Below are positions 29,935 through 42,994 of a DNA stretch of 64,000 nt, one piece after another (position 1 is the stretch's first letter; every line of letters starts with the position of its first letter). The position numbers and the translations under genes were made by a program. Source of the DNA: Mixophyes australis (Eukaryota; Chordata; Amphibia; Anura; Limnodynastidae); contig JAVHZZ010000005.1 of assembly GCA_036250195.1 (NCBI GenBank), positions 126,236,098 through 126,300,097 on the forward strand, in the 5' to 3' direction. The notes under the pieces are model-generated. The model did no database searches and was not told the origin of the DNA. It saw only the letters and a program-made list of their open reading frames with translations.

Positions 29935-32569
29935 GGGTCAGGTCATACCTGTAGTCTACAGCCAGTGAGGTTAACTGAGAGTGAGAGAGAAGAACCAACA
30001 ATGATAGTTGACATAGCTGGTAGGAAACAAACTTTTCTTGTAGATACAGGGGCGGCCAGATCTGTGATAACCTCTCCTTTTAATCTACAGGTGACCAGTA
30101 AGACTATTCCAGCTATGGGGGTAACGGGAAGAGTGTTACATTATCCTCTAACTAAACCCACTGAAGTTACTATCGGGCCCCTGCATACTAAGCATTTGTT
30201 TCTCTTAGCTGCAGCAGCTCCTACTAACTTGCTAAGGAGAGACTTGTTATGTAAAATTGGATGTGTCATATACTGTACTTCAGACGGTGTGTTCTTAGAT
30301 ATACCTGAGAAGGTCGCGCATGAGGTACAGGATATATTGAATACCCCTCAAAGGTTAATGTTACACTCTACTGTTATAGAACAAAGTCCATCTCAAGTAA
30401 AGGGGATGTTGCTGGAAATACCAGGTTCACTATGGACCAGAGATGGACAGGACACTGGATTGATGGCAAATGTAGCCCCCTGTCATGGTAAATCTAAAAA
30501 GTGGTAGGATAGCTCCAAAAATCCCACAGTATCCATTAAAACCAGAGGTGGAACTAGGGGTATATCCTGTTATTGAAAGGCTGTTACAACAAGGTAATTC
30601 GATTTTAATTCGTACATCAAGCACAGCAAATAGTCCCATTTTCCCTGTGAAGAAGAGTGGGGGGAGGGGTTATAGATTAGTCCAGGACTTAAGGGGAATT
30701 AATAAAGAGTTTGAGAGCCAATTCCCCATAGTGCCGAATCCAGCTGTCATCCTCATGCAGATTCCACCATCTGCTAGTCATTTTACTGTCATTGACCTAT
30801 GTTCTGCTTTCTTTTCAGTCCCTCTTCACCCTGACTGCCAATACCTATTTGCATTCTCCTACAGGGGATTGCAATACACATGGACCAGACTTCCCCAGGG
30901 GTTTATTGACAGCCCCAGTATTTTCTCCCAAGCCTTACATGACTGTTTGCAATCCTTTCAACCCTGCAATGGGTCTGTTCTAATTCAATATGTGGACGAT
31001 TTGTTGCTGTGTTCTGATTCTTTTATGTCATGGTTACATGATACTAAATTGTTGTTGCTTCATCTCTCACAAACAGGGCACAAGGTGGCAAAGGATAAAT
31101 TACAGCCATGTCAGACTAAGGTCAAATACTTAGGACACTGCCTCACCAAGGGGCTAAGACACCTGACAACCGACAGGATTGAGGCCATACAACACATGAC
31201 TCTGCCGCAGAGCCAGAAGCAGATTCTTACTTTCCTGGGGATGTGTGGATACTGTAGATCCTGGATTCCAGGTTTTTCTATTCTGGCATTACCATTACAG
31301 GAACTAGTTTCGTCCTCAAAACCAGAACGTGTCGTACACACAGAAGAGTCAGAGCAAGCGTTCTTTAATCTTAAAGATAGTCTGACTAGAGCACCTGCAT
31401 TGGGAAAACCTGATTATGAAAAGCCTTTTGAGCTATACTGTACGGAGGCTGATGGTTGTGCAGCAGGTGTCCTCACACAGAAACATGGTGACGCTAGCAG
31501 ACCAGTAGCATACTACAGTGCACAATTGGACACTGTGGAAAGATCACTCCCAACATGTCTCAGAAGTGTAGCAGCAACTGCTCTTCCGGTAAGTAAGAGC
31601 GAGGACGTAGTATTAGGACATAATTCAACTGTCTATACACCCCATGCTGTATCAGCTCTGTTAAATTCAGCTGAAACCAGACATGTTTCTTCAGCTAGAT
31701 TCACAAAGTGGGAACTAGCTCTAATGGCACCCTCAAACATCACCATCAAACGATGCAGCACCTTAAATCCAGCTACATACCTTCCATATGTGTCTCTAGA
31801 GACACAAAGGGTGGGAGTTGTGGAGACCCTGGTTGATGATGAGTTAGGCAAGAGTACTGATACGCATGATTGTATGGAACACCTGAACCAGACCTTTACT
31901 GCAAGGCCCGACATACGTGACACCCCCTTAGAAAATGTAGATTTTACGTTTTATACAGACGGGAGTTGTCATAGAAAGACAGAGACGGGAGAGCTATGTA
32001 CTGTTGTTGTAGACGATCATGATGTGGTAGAAGCTGAACCCCTTGGCCCACCTCACTCAGCCCAAGTGGCGGAACTAGTAGCATTAAGGAGAGCGTGTGA
32101 GTTGGCAGAAGGTAAATCAGCTAATATATATACTGACTCTAGGTACGCCTTCAGGGTAGTGCATGATTTTGGAGCCCTTTGGCGTCTGAGAATCTTTACG
32201 ACAGCAGCAGGTACGCCAGTGGCACATTCACAACACATAAAAGGACTTCTGACAGCGATACAATTACTCAGAACGGTAGCCGTCATAAAGTGCAAAGCCC
32301 ATACCTTTGAAGAAGACCCAGTGTCATTGGGCAACAACAGGGCAGACGAAGCTGCTAAATGGGCAACAGGGCAACCTATGACTGTATCGACCGAGACTAT
32401 GATGGTTTATCAGACATTAGACATGCAGAAATTAATTGAAATGCAAGATTTGTGTTCCCTGCAGGAAAAGGTGGTCTGGAAGGCGAAGGGATATGGTCAA
32501 GAGTCCTCAGGACTCTGGAGGAATGGACAAGGTAAGCCTGTAGCTCCCCGAACCTCCAAGCCTGGCTAA
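29935..32569 (+). pseudogene. pol: Retrovirus D protease, reverse transcriptase and RNase H
   Basis: Protease: FLVDTGAARSVIT near 30040. A frame change at about 30480-30507 separates it from RT. RT: PIFPVKKSGGRGYRLVQDLR, HFTVIDLCSAFFSVPLHP, WTRLPQGFIDSPSIFSQAL and the active site QYVDDLLLCS near 30985. Connection: ILTFLGMCGYCRSWIPGF. RNase H: FTFYTDGSCH near 31945, AELVALRRACELAEG, IYTDSRYAF and GNNRADEAAKWA, carrying the DEDD residues. The RT-RNase H frame (30485-32569) is open for 694 codons. The C-terminus is cut by a TAA at 32567 close to the integrase boundary, where the frame changes again. Confidence 0.85.
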
Positions 32570-33605
32570 AACAGCACACGGTCTGACTCACCTGGTTAAA
32601 GAAGGTATGTGCAAACTGGTGAGAGCATACTGGTGTGCTCCTGGATTTTCCTCTCAAGCTGGTAAGAAAGCAATGTCATGTCTTACTTGTTTGAGGAAAA
32701 ATGTCGGGAAAACTATTCCAACTGAGCCATCCTACATCACTCCTACAGACGGACCTTTTCAGGTAATAGAAATTGACTATATCCAATTACCACCGTGCAG
32801 GAATCTAAAGTATGTGTTAGTATGTATTGATGTGTTTTCCGGTTGGGTAGAAGCATATCCGGCAGCCACTAATACTGCTGTGTTCACTGCAAAGAAAATT
32901 GTACAAGAGTTTGTGTGTAGGTTCGGTATCCCTAGAATCATTGAAAGTGATAGGGGTACCCACTTTACTGGTGATATCTTCCAAAATATGTGTAAACTCA
33001 TGGGAATCAGTAGCTGACTTCACACCCCTTACCGACCACAAGCCAGTGGTAAGGTGGAAAGAGTAAATGGTACCATTAAGAACAAGCTTGGTAAGGTAAT
33101 GGCTGAAACTGGGTTAGCGTGGCCTGAAGCTTTGCCACTAGTTCTCCATAGCAAACGAACCACTTCTAGATCTCCTCTTAATCTGTCCCCCTTTGAGATA
33201 CTGTTCGGCCGACAACCTCATTTGATCGTGAGTCCGCAAGACAACTTAAATTGTAATAATGAAGTGACTGTACAATATCTTATAAAAATTAGCAGACAGC
33301 TGAAACAACAACAACAAAAACTCAAAATGCTGTCACATGGTATGCCAGAAACGAACTGTCATGATGTTGAACCTGGGGACTATGTTATGATCCGCAATTT
33401 CTTACGTTTAGGTTGTTTAACAGACCATTGGGAAGGCCCATACCAAGTGCTGCTGACCAGTACTACATCACTGAAGGTTGCAGAGAGAGACACTTGGGTC
33501 CATTCCACCCACTGCAGGAGAGTCAATAACCTGGAGAAAGTGCGAGATAAAACTGATCCCGACGACACAGATCTGTCACTTGTAAATCTGTTCCGGGAGA
33601 CCTAA
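32570..33605 (+). pseudogene. Retrovirus D integrase (in-frame TGA)
   Basis: Starts with an HHCC module (AHGLTHLVKEGM ... CLTCLRKN). The core follows: EIDYIQLPPC with first Asp near 32775, ESDRGTHFTG with second Asp near 32950, and SGKVERVNGTIKNKL with Glu near 33060. The C-terminal SH3-type region has YVMIRN and DHWEGPYQVLL. A TGA at 33015-33017 interrupts it between the second and third catalytic residues. The frame ends TAA at 33603-33605. Confidence 0.85.
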
Positions 33606-33654
33606 GGCCCGCAGTCAAGACACCTGAACCAGAGATGTTGCATCAGAACTATGT

Positions 33655-35449
33655 TTCCAGCTATGGAGTGGCGGTTTTTGTTTTTCTTTTGTTCCAGGAT
33701 CTTTCTTGTTTTTACTTTTTCTAGGATATTCTATTTTTGTGAAGGAGGATGAAGGACAGAGGAATGTTCTGGCAGTGATACGGATGAAATGGAGATCGAG
33801 GAAAAGTTATTAGAATACCCAGAGCAGCCCATTATCCAGCTTGGTCCAGGGGTTATGAAAAGGTCTGCTAGCTCGGGAACTCGGAGACAGTGTGAGGGGC
33901 TATTGTCTGATGAGTATTGTATCTGCAAGTTCTGTGACTCCCTAGTTGAAGAGAGATGCATCAATCGATGCCAGTCCACCGGTAATCTGAATGTGGGCGG
34001 GCATCCTTTGGAGGATTATCACTCCCTGGTGGGTAAGGTGCTAAACCAAACTGAGTGCTGGGTGTGCTCTCACGTGCCGCAGGGGCAGCATAACATAGGA
34101 CTAGTGCCATTCCCATTAAACATCTCCGAAGTACTCGAATTGAGGGGTGGGAGGCCCATAGAGGGGAGGTACAATAACACTAGTTCCCGTATTCTAACGC
34201 TTCGACAATACTCTGTAGACAGATCTTTGCTGTGCCTAAATAACTCTCATGCAAAGCGTCTGGAGAATTGGGAAGCTGACCTATCAGATCAGACAATGGC
34301 TCGCCACGCTCATTTTGGAGGTAGACTAAAGCCACCAATAAGCAGGAATGTTGATGGAAGTCACAAATTAGGGAGTATAACCAAACATAAGAAAGTATCC
34401 ATTGGAAAAGTCTCTATAGATAATTGTAAGAATGTCATCCATGCTGACACGTGTCTTGAGCAAATGTAGACACTAGGCATGGGTAGTTTTATCAAAACTC
34501 TGTGTGATATAATTAATGGACATACTGTTCCTTATGTTCTCCCTGATGATGTGTACTTTGTTTGTGGGAGGAAAGCTTATTCCTGGGTGACTCCGAGTTC
34601 CAAGGGCTTGTGTTTCTTAGCTAAACTGGTTCCTGAAATCATGACTATTACTCATGAAGAAATGGTTGGTATTCACAAGACTACATCACCACCATACATA
34701 CACACACAGTATGAACACCGTGACAAGAGAAATTTGATTCCTGGTGAGGAACCCATAGCTACAAAATTGATTAGTGAAACCGCGGGTTTCCAAGCTATGG
34801 TTGCTTTAGATCTCACCAGGACCGCTCGGGGAACGTTAAACTTTAAATATATCCAAGACCTAGCTAAATTAATAGACAATATCACCGAGATGTATGATGA
34901 CACTTTCAGGTATACTGGAAGGGAGCTACAAGCGTACAAGAACGAGTTGGTGCAACATAGACTGGTACTAAATTATCTCACCTCTATTACTGGTGGGTAG
35001 TGTGTGACACTGGCCACCCAGTTCGGTGTCAAATGTTGCACGTACATCACCAATAATACGGATGACCCTAAGGAGGTTATAGACCGGAAGATGGATGAAA
35101 TTCTGCTACTGAAATGGGAATTTCGAAGGAATCATAATTTGTCGTTATATGAGGTCGGGAAAAGGTGACAGGTTGGTTCTCATGGTTGAACCCTGTGAAA
35201 TGGTTTTCTGGTATGGGGAAGTGGGTACAGGAAATGGTTGCTAATGTAGGTAAGCTCCTTTTCCTTATACTGGGTGTCATCTTAGCAATTGGTTTATGTG
35301 TCAAATGTGTTCCTACTGTGTTGAAGTGTGGAAAACAGTCTTCTAGGAGAAACACTGAGAACGAGACTGAAAGGGTGGCGCAAGATACCGAGATCATGGT
35401 ATGTGAAGAAGTGTTGTATAACCCTGAACTTGAAACGGTGATTAGGTGA
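33655..35449 (+). pseudogene. env: Retrovirus D envelope, broken
   Basis: A pyrimidine-rich splice-acceptor-like tract (TTTCTTTTGTTCCAG, then ...TTTTTCTAG) at about 33680-33724 fits spliced env mRNA, and a short hydrophobic leader frame lies there. The surface part (33789-34469) has several Cys (CICKFC; CWVC) and N-glycosylation sites. After a TAG it continues at 34479. A basic RDKRN cleavage-type motif near 34720 precedes the transmembrane subunit. That subunit has a CC motif at about 35034 and the membrane anchor LLFLILGVILAIGLCV near 35250 in a shifted frame. Two stops (34467, 34998) and a frameshift near 35165 inactivate it. Confidence 0.8.
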
Positions 35450-35462
35450 TAGTTTATTATAC

Positions 35463-35478
35463 TATCAAAGGGTGGAGC
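35463..35478 (+). promoter_or_regulatory. Polypurine tract of retrovirus D
   Basis: TATCAAAGGGTGGAGC directly precedes the TG of the 3' LTR at 35479. A short purine tract at this position primes plus-strand synthesis. Confidence 0.7.
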
Positions 35479-36311
35479 TGTCGAAGTCAGCAAATTGGAT
35501 AAAGTCATTTCAATTAAAATCGAGCAAACTTGGTTGTCTTTGTTTGCAAAGATGCGTACGGCATGCCACGGCGTGAAAGGGCACGCTGCGGCGTGGAAGG
35601 GCGTACGCAGCTGCAACACGTGGCAACAACAGTATTTAGTCTTTTACATACATTCGCACAAACACGCACACTTGTAAAATAGTACACATTAATGGTAGTT
35701 GCAACACATAGTCATTTATGTCGAAATATAGTAGTATTTATGTGTAATATTATTAGTTAAATGCATATCAGTAAAACATATGGTACACGTTGAAGGAATC
35801 ATATCATGTGTGGTATCATACTAATCCCCTTCACATTTGCGACTCTCCGGTTCATTCTGCGAAGGGATCGCAGAGTGCATACGCAAGTTATTTATGTTAA
35901 GGAATTATGGACTATTATGATTAGAAATCTTGGCGGGAAGATCAGAACCCATCCCCTGGAGAGATGACCCACTCCTTTGGATTCCTGAGCTTAAACTAGC
36001 CTATGATCTGCAACCCCCTGGACCCTCCTGATGCCTGGACCAATAGAAGCCAGCCACACCTTTGCATTGTTTTACTGTATCTCTGTTTGCATATAAGCAG
36101 CAGCTCCTCATCTAGTGTTCAGTCACCTAGACCACAGACTTCAGGACTAAATGACTGTACACTGGATCCAGAGCGCCTGCGATAAGTAACGGCTGTACTT
36201 ACTATTATTTTGCTTTAATATATTCTGCTATTTTTTGAGATTAAATCTTTGTGCGTTGGAAACACAAATCGAGATTCGACAATCGTTATTGGATAGCGAC
36301 AAAACGCTCAT

Positions 36312-36315
<4 letters not shown>
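35479..36315 (+). repeat. 3' LTR of retrovirus D (about 837 bp)
   Basis: Matches 26514-27351 with roughly 30 differences, including a short changed stretch near 35655. The polyadenylation hexamer reads ATTAAA here versus AATAAA in the 5' copy. It is followed immediately by (TA)n. Confidence 0.9.
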
Positions 36316-36355
<40 letters not shown>

Positions 36356-37023
36356 ATAATATAAAAGCCTAGCGGCATGTGTTATTCTGTGTGTGGAAAA
36401 AACTATTTTCTCAGAAAGGGCTCTTCCAATTGACCTGAAATTTGGTATACTGACATTATTTGACAAAAAAATTAGAATAGTGAAGTCAGTTAACTTCCAT
36501 CATCCCCCTTCCCCCCATGGGAGGGGTAGTAAAGGCTAAATTTACGATTTGGAAAGGGCTCATCCAATTGACCTGAAATTTGGTATACTGACATTATTTG
36601 ACCAAAAAATTAGAATATTGAAGTCAGTTAACTTCCATCATCCCCCCTTCCCCCCGTGGGAGGGGTAGTAAAGGCTAAATTTACGATTTGGAAAGGGCTC
36701 ATCCAATTGACCTGAAATTTGGTATACTGACATTATTTGACAAAAAAATTAGAATATTGAAGTCAGTTAACTTCCATCATCCCCCCTTCCCCCCCGTGGG
36801 AGGGGTAGTAAAGGCTAAATTTACGATTTGGAAAGGGCTCATCCAATTGACCTGAAATTTGGTATACTGACATTATTTGACAAAAAAATTAGAATAGTGA
36901 AGTCAGTTAACTTCCATCATCCCCCCTTCCCCCCATGGGAGGGGTAGTTAAGGCTAAATTTACGAGTTGAGGGCTGAAACTCATTTTCTTGAGGTAATTT
37001 TACCTCATGAACACAATTGTGTA

Positions 37024-37314
37024 CAGTGGCGGATCCGGGGGGGCGATCGGGGCAATCGCCCCCCCTAGCAGGGGTTTGCTGCCTACGGCTGCACAGTATG
37101 TGCATGTCCATTTGGCAGTGACAGTGTGCTGCCCGGCTGCTCTGATTGTGTTTTAAACACAATCAGAGCAGCCGGGCAGCATACTGTCCCTGCCGAGCAG
37201 ACCTGCACATACTGTGCAGCCGCCGGCAGCCTCAGAAGTCGGAAAGGGGTCGGGGCCTAAATCGCCCCCCTCTAACTTCGCCCCGGGTACAAACATTTTC
37301 TAGATCCGCCCCTG
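37024..37314. mobile_element. Palindromic hAT-type MITE nested in the 139-bp repeat block
   Basis: Ends CAGTGGCGGATCC and (inverted) CAGGGGCGGATCT. Flanking octamers ATTGTGTA and CATGTGTA match at 6 of 8, fitting an 8-bp hAT target duplication. The centre is a perfect 26-bp inverted repeat (37128-37153 and 37155-37180) with a one-base spacer. No coding capacity. Confidence 0.7.
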
Positions 37315-37324
37315 CATGTGTAGT

Positions 37325-37356
37325 GGTGTGTGTTAGTGTGTGTGTGTGTGTGTGTA
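37325..37356. repeat. (TG)n microsatellite
   Basis: Short GT-rich tract with a near-perfect core, just right of the palindromic MITE. Confidence 0.8.
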
Positions 37357-37589
37357 AAAAACTATTTTCTCAGAAAGGGCTCATCCAATTGACCTGAAAT
37401 TTGGTATACTGACATTATTTGTCAAAAAATTAGAATAGTGAAGTCAGTTAACTTCCATCATCCCCCCTTCCCCCCGTGGGAGGGGTAGTAAAGGCTAAAT
37501 TTACGAGTTGAGGGCTCAAACTCATTTTCGTGAGGCAATTTTACCTCATGAACACACATGTGTATGCATGAGTATCATGCACGGGTTAG

Positions 37590-37634
<45 letters not shown>

Positions 37635-37640
37635 GTTGGA

Positions 37641-40480
37641 CACTGATATATTGTGATTCAATTTAGGGTTTATGTGTTATTTATATTTTTGTCACCACTG
37701 ATTTTCATGTGTCGGAAAAACACAGTATGCATAAAACATAAAAAAATGTAGACAGGAGATGGGAAAATACAGATTTGTGAAGTGAAGTGGTGCAAATGAA
37801 AGTGGGATAGTGAGAAATGAAGATCAGTCTTGCTGTGACATTTCGTAAGGATTGTGGGGATATATGGGTGTGATAGGAAAAGATTACAGAAGTTTAGGGA
37901 AGAGATGATGAGAGAATATATGAGATATTTGATTATATCTTGGGTAAAAACAGGACATACTCTAGAATTATATCAAAGGCGGACCTGACAGTACTGCAAG
38001 AAGGATTGGATGTGAAGAATAAACGAACGGACGGAAACAAGGGTGACACTAAGCTGCAGGTTTGGGAGAGGTATGAGAATAGGTGGTGAATCTGGGAGGA
38101 GGGAAAGTGATATGCTTGTTTTTGGACATGTTAAATTTTAGGGGGTAAACTTATTAAACTTATTAAATCTTTTAAAAAGAAAAAGTGGAGGTGTTGCCCA
38201 TAGCACCCAGATTGCAGCTGTCATGTTTCAGAATGAACTGTGTCTGAAAGATTAAACTGGGGAGAGCTGGCCAGGACTGAAAGAAAAGACAGCTCAGGAA
38301 AATCAACTTAGTGACTCCAACATGTGCAAACGTTACTACTTTGAAACAATGTAAATAATATATTTCCATTCCTTGAAAACTAAAACATTATACTACAAAC
38401 ATGGTTGAAGGGACAAGTTGTATAGTTTACTCCATACTAATGCTAAGTGTAAGATGGAATCATTTAAAATTTGATCATTCTGTTTATGTACTCATATGCC
38501 TGCAGTACAGAAATTAAAGTAAAAAGTGACAGTTTTGGATACTAAGGCACTTTTATGTGTGACTGTAGGTCACAAATGGTTTGAATCCTAATGGGGCTCA
38601 TGCTCCTGTCACATATGCGCCTTGGTACAGTAACTTCTTGGGGCTCTCTCCATAGTTGTGTATGATAGATATTATTGTGCTGCTGCAAAGGGGGTGTAAT
38701 CCCACAATTGGGTGTGTGACCGTGTCTCTTTGGGTGTGTGCCTTGCATGTAAAAATACACTAGCCCACCTCACAAAAAACAATTGCTACATTGTTACGTG
38801 CACCATTGAGAAAGCTAACACCTTTTTCACAAGATTATAATAATACTTAGAAGATGCATTGAACTTTATTTCTTTGTATCTCAATTTTTTTTATATTCAA
38901 ATCAATAGTTTATAAATGTGTTTGCCAGTTGCTGAAAGATATAGTACCATAATATTTGAAAAGACATGTAAATAATCCAGTTGTGATATACATGATATAC
39001 ATGTAACAGACAGTTCACTAGCCTGGCTCCAAGAGATCCAGCAGACGGCATACATCAGACTGGAGAAGATAGGCAGACAGAGTCACTTACTGTCTTGTAG
39101 ATGTCTTGTCATCATCATATGAGCTCCATGGTGGAAGAAGCTTGTGCATGACAATATAATCAAGATACAAAAAATTAAACACTAGAAAAAACCCCAGCAG
39201 GACTTCTGTGTAGACCCGATCTCCAAAGCATGAATTGTACCCTGGTTGTTAGTACCTGTTCCCCTCCCTCTCTGCACCCCTGGGCATAGTTACACCTATA
39301 TACACTTACAACCAACTAAGTCATAAGCACAATAAAAGGCTTTAAACATTTGTTTTGATAGAGAAAACACTATTCAGTACTAGAAATTCCTTTTTATGTA
39401 TGAATCATAGCCACAAAATATTCATTCTAAAATATGATTACAAAATCATATAATAAAGGCACAAGCTATAACCTACCAGTTTTAGAGGTAAAGCCACAAG
39501 CAGCCAATCAGAAGCAGCTAACAAGTGCTAGTGACCGTCATCAGCACCAGTGTGCATTTACACCAACCATAAAGTACCCGGAAATTATACAGCTACTGAT
39601 AGGTGTCCCTATATAGGTCTGCCCCATTTCACAATTACATTAACATACCCTAACTGTACTCAGTCTGCATTTGCACACCCCTTCCCTCCCATATTACGGA
39701 CGTAAGAGTATACTTCTTTTTGTGAGCATGAGCAGTACATATTTTATGCTTTACACCAAACTCAGCATGGACCCCAATATTTATTATTATGCTAAATCTG
39801 CTGTAACAAACGATATAGAAAGATAACTCCTAAATCACCACATCTTTATTTTAAAATTAAAGTAATTTTAAAACACAACTTTCATATGGGGCTCATTAAT
39901 TTCTAGCTCCAACATTTATTTGTAATTATAACTAGTTAATCATGTACCAGTTTGATTTAGCTAATAGCCACTTTCAGAATGTAGAACATTAGAAAATTAG
40001 AAAATAATAAATTATTTATTGAGTAAATTGTGATAGAGCATATCATGTATAACATTTTGTTTGCTTTATCATCCAAAGAATATTGTATTTCTATCTTAGC
40101 ATGCATACACGCCAAATATAAACTATTTGCTTTTGTTTCAAAATGTTGGCTAATGATGTCTTGGCTGCTATTATGCCCATCTAAGGCTTCTTTGTGTTTG
40201 GCTTACAAGCCAGCCCTTTACCTGGGAGTTAAGTGCATTTGAGTTTAACTGCATTTATCTATTCAATTCTGTGAACACCCACATATCCAATAAGGTTGGA
40301 GTTAATGCCATTAGAAATATACTCTTGAAGGGCAGTGGGATCTCTGAGAGACAATGTCACTTTCATTTGAATTCTATCCATTTAATTCTCACTCACAATA
40401 ATTTTATATTTTGATTCCAATTATATTTACAGACACTAAGGACAGCTATGGGCACTAGGCTGTGAACTGCTATATGGTGT
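37641..40480. other. No recognisable gene or repeat
   Basis: AT-rich sequence without a supported open frame, RNA gene or repeat I can name. Short open frames here have no family features. Confidence 0.5.
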
Positions 40481-40499
40481 GTTTGAGAATCATTAAATT

Positions 40500-40930
40500 T
40501 GGGGTGGTCCTTTCAGGGTAAATCTAGTGCTTTCTGGTCAGTATATAGATGATCTTTTTATTACTTGGAAAGGGGCTCCTGAATTAGATTCTGATTTTGT
40601 CAACATTTTGATTACCAACACTTATCATTTGAAGTTTCCTTGATATCACCCTCTCAGCACATGGTGAGAAGATTTTCTCAAATAAATATACAAAAACAGT
40701 GTTTAAATATTACAATAGCGGTCACTTTAAACCTTGGCTTGAAAATATTTGAAAAAGTCAAATGAATAGGCTTAGATGAAATTGTTTTTTAGAAGAAGAC
40801 TTTCTCTCCCACATAAGAGGATGCAAGATAATTTAATTCAGAAAAGCTACCCTAATTTTTTTATTCAGAAAGCGAAAGAACATGCATTAAAATAAGATGG
40901 ACAAGCTTTGGAATTTCCTAATAACAGAAG
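40500..40930 (+). pseudogene. Penelope-like RT fragment
   Basis: The translation of about 40530-40640 gives a degenerate SGQYIDDLFITWKGAPE followed by FVNILITNTYHLKF, the PLE RT active-site segment (compare RFIDDIFLIWEGD at 4020). Further along, NRLR.NC, EEDFLSHIRG and a RKRK region resemble the PLE thumb/linker. Frames shift several times. It is unrelated in position to the 1317-8511 copy and more decayed. Confidence 0.6.
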
Positions 40931-41462
40931 TAGAAATTAAAGTTGCATATAAACTAATATTTAGGGGTTTATGTGTACAACAAAGGTTTACTTTACTTTT
41001 TTTTTTAATGTATTTTCCTGATTTTTTTTGACCCACTGTGTACTACTTGTTCCCTGTAGGAAATAGAGCTGAAATATCAAAATAAGAAAATATATTTGGT
41101 AAATACATTTTGGTAGAGCACGTATATTTGACATTTATACATGCATTATTTTGATGAGTTCATAAAATTAATAAGTCAATTTTGTTCTATATGGATGTCA
41201 ACTAATGAATATTTAATAATATGTTATCCCAATCACAATCAGTAAAATATTTAAATTTTTGCTATATCTTTTTCTAAATGAAGAGTTGACATAAAAATTA
41301 ACAGATTATTTTTTTCTAGATCAGTAATTGACTCAACCACTCTTTAACATGATTAATGCAATACTGTACATCAGTTGTGTTAGGAACCATTGAATCTTCC
41401 TTTATTCTCTGCAAACACCTACATACTAAACAGACACATACGATGCTGACCTTATTGAAACA

Positions 41463-41463
<1 letters not shown>

Positions 41464-41501
<38 letters not shown>
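41464..41501. repeat. (TG)n microsatellite
   Basis: About 18 TG repeats. Confidence 0.9.
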
Positions 41502-41502
<1 letters not shown>

Positions 41503-41877
41503 TAAATGGCCTCGGATGAAAACTTCCAGCTTATAATAGTGTATTTGTGTAAGTAAATTTTCTGTAAACAGTGCTTAAGAAGCCTAAATCACACAGGGTG
41601 GTCATCATATCAAAAACGGTGGTCAAACTAGAATTCAGAGTAAATCTTATGGTACTATATAGAGAATTAAGTGTAAGCATGAATGCTGCGAGGTGTGAGT
41701 CATCCCCATTTCACATCATGAAAACGTTATCTATGTATCCTGCATTGTAAAAAAAAATGAATCTTCCAAAATGTGACTGTTCTCATATTGTTACATTAAT
41801 AAATTTGTAGTTGTAAATAAAATGAATTATCAAACAACAATTTTTATGCAAAATCACTAGATCCACGGGAGAACGAG

Positions 41878-41880
<3 letters not shown>

Positions 41881-41955
<75 letters not shown>
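41881..41955. repeat. (TA)n / (CA)n microsatellite
   Basis: Alternating TA with an ACACACA interruption near 41920. Confidence 0.9.
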
Positions 41956-42994
41956 CACTGACCCATAACCTAGATGGACAGAGATGAACACAAGGTTCTT
42001 GTTTCTTATATTTCTGGACCACTGACATTTTAAACTATACTAATTGACTGCAATTCAAGAGAACCCCCCACCATCTCACCTTCTCTATTTGTGTCCTCAG
42101 CACTGCATTTCCTCAGAAGTGCCCACACTGTTTGAGCCAACATCATTCACCTGACAAGAGGGGTCCATAATTATCTTCCTGGGCCCAAGCATCCTGATAA
42201 ACTCCAGACTCAACACAAAATCTTTGCCTAATTCTACTGTGGCTCTACTGCCACTGGCTGATTCTACTCCCTATGTAAAAAAGCAATTAACAAAAGAGGA
42301 AAAGAAGTAGAAAACGATTTATATCATCCTCTGTGAGAACTGTGCACCAGGGCGTGGCTGGGACGCCTTCTCGGACTTACCAACACCTTGGGCTATCCTC
42401 TCCATGGGACCCCTTTTCCCACGTTGTGTCTGGGCTCCCCCAAAAGTCTCACTTTCTGACTGAAACCTCCATCCTCCCCATCTAGACTCACACTGAGCAG
42501 TTCCTCTGCCACATTGTTGGGAGACGAGAGCAGGGTTCTCAAAATAATATTTTCCTCACCCCTTCTCCACTCTTCCCTCACTTATATGCTGACAATTGGG
42601 AGTTGTGGGCTCCCTTCCCTCATCATGGCAAGGGCATCGTCCCATCCAGAGAGTTAGCTTCTCCACATACGTGAGCTCGGACTTCCAAATTGGACACATA
42701 GCTGTTCTTACTACCCACCTTCCTCTTTCATGACATTGCTCCAGAGTACTTCTCCTCTGGCTGGATCACCTCCAATAATCATCTATAAGAACATAATCTC
42801 GGTTGAACAAAAGCCTGTACGCCTACTGTGAGAACCCTCTCATATTCTAGTCCGGTCCTCTCATGTTTTAATTACAGGTGACCCGTAGGAGTGGGCCAAC
42901 TTCTAACACATTGCTATGAAAGTGCTCAACCACAGCACTTCCCCTGTTTCTGACCTCACTCTCATTTAATCTTTTTCTTCTCAACGGGATCCCC

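Larger units (their letters stand above)
26514..36315 (+). mobile_element. Endogenous retrovirus D, C-type (gamma/epsilon-like), near full length but defective
   Basis: A 9.8-kb provirus with two LTRs of about 838 bp, a 950-bp leader, gag with a predicted myristoylation signal, a PPPY late motif and CCHC box, in-frame UAG then protease, RT-RNase H, integrase, and env with a transmembrane anchor. The single gag-pro frame separated by UAG and the type of env point to gamma- or epsilon-like retroviruses. Lesions noticed: a frameshift before the gag zinc knuckle, pol frame changes at about 30480 and about 32560, a TGA in integrase (33015), two stops and a frameshift in env. The LTRs differ at roughly 30 positions, so it is older than element C. 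Confidence 0.9.
36316..37640. mobile_element. (TA)n-flanked non-autonomous element with 139-bp internal repeats
   Basis: (TA)n runs at about 36316-36350 and 37594-37634 bracket a unit that begins ATATAAAAGCCTAGCGG and ends GGGTTAGCTTTTATAT. The ends are imperfect inverted repeats (about 12 of 16 matching). Inside are four tandem copies of a 139-bp unit starting GAAAGGGCTC at 36414, 36552, 36691 and 36831. A fifth is at about 37373, separated by a nested MITE. No coding. The class is uncertain: a TA-targeting MITE or a Helitron-like unit are both possible. Confidence 0.6.

Noticed and set aside
37146..37397. Open frames around the MITE palindrome
   Set aside because: They arise from the inverted repeat and the (TG)n, with no protein features.
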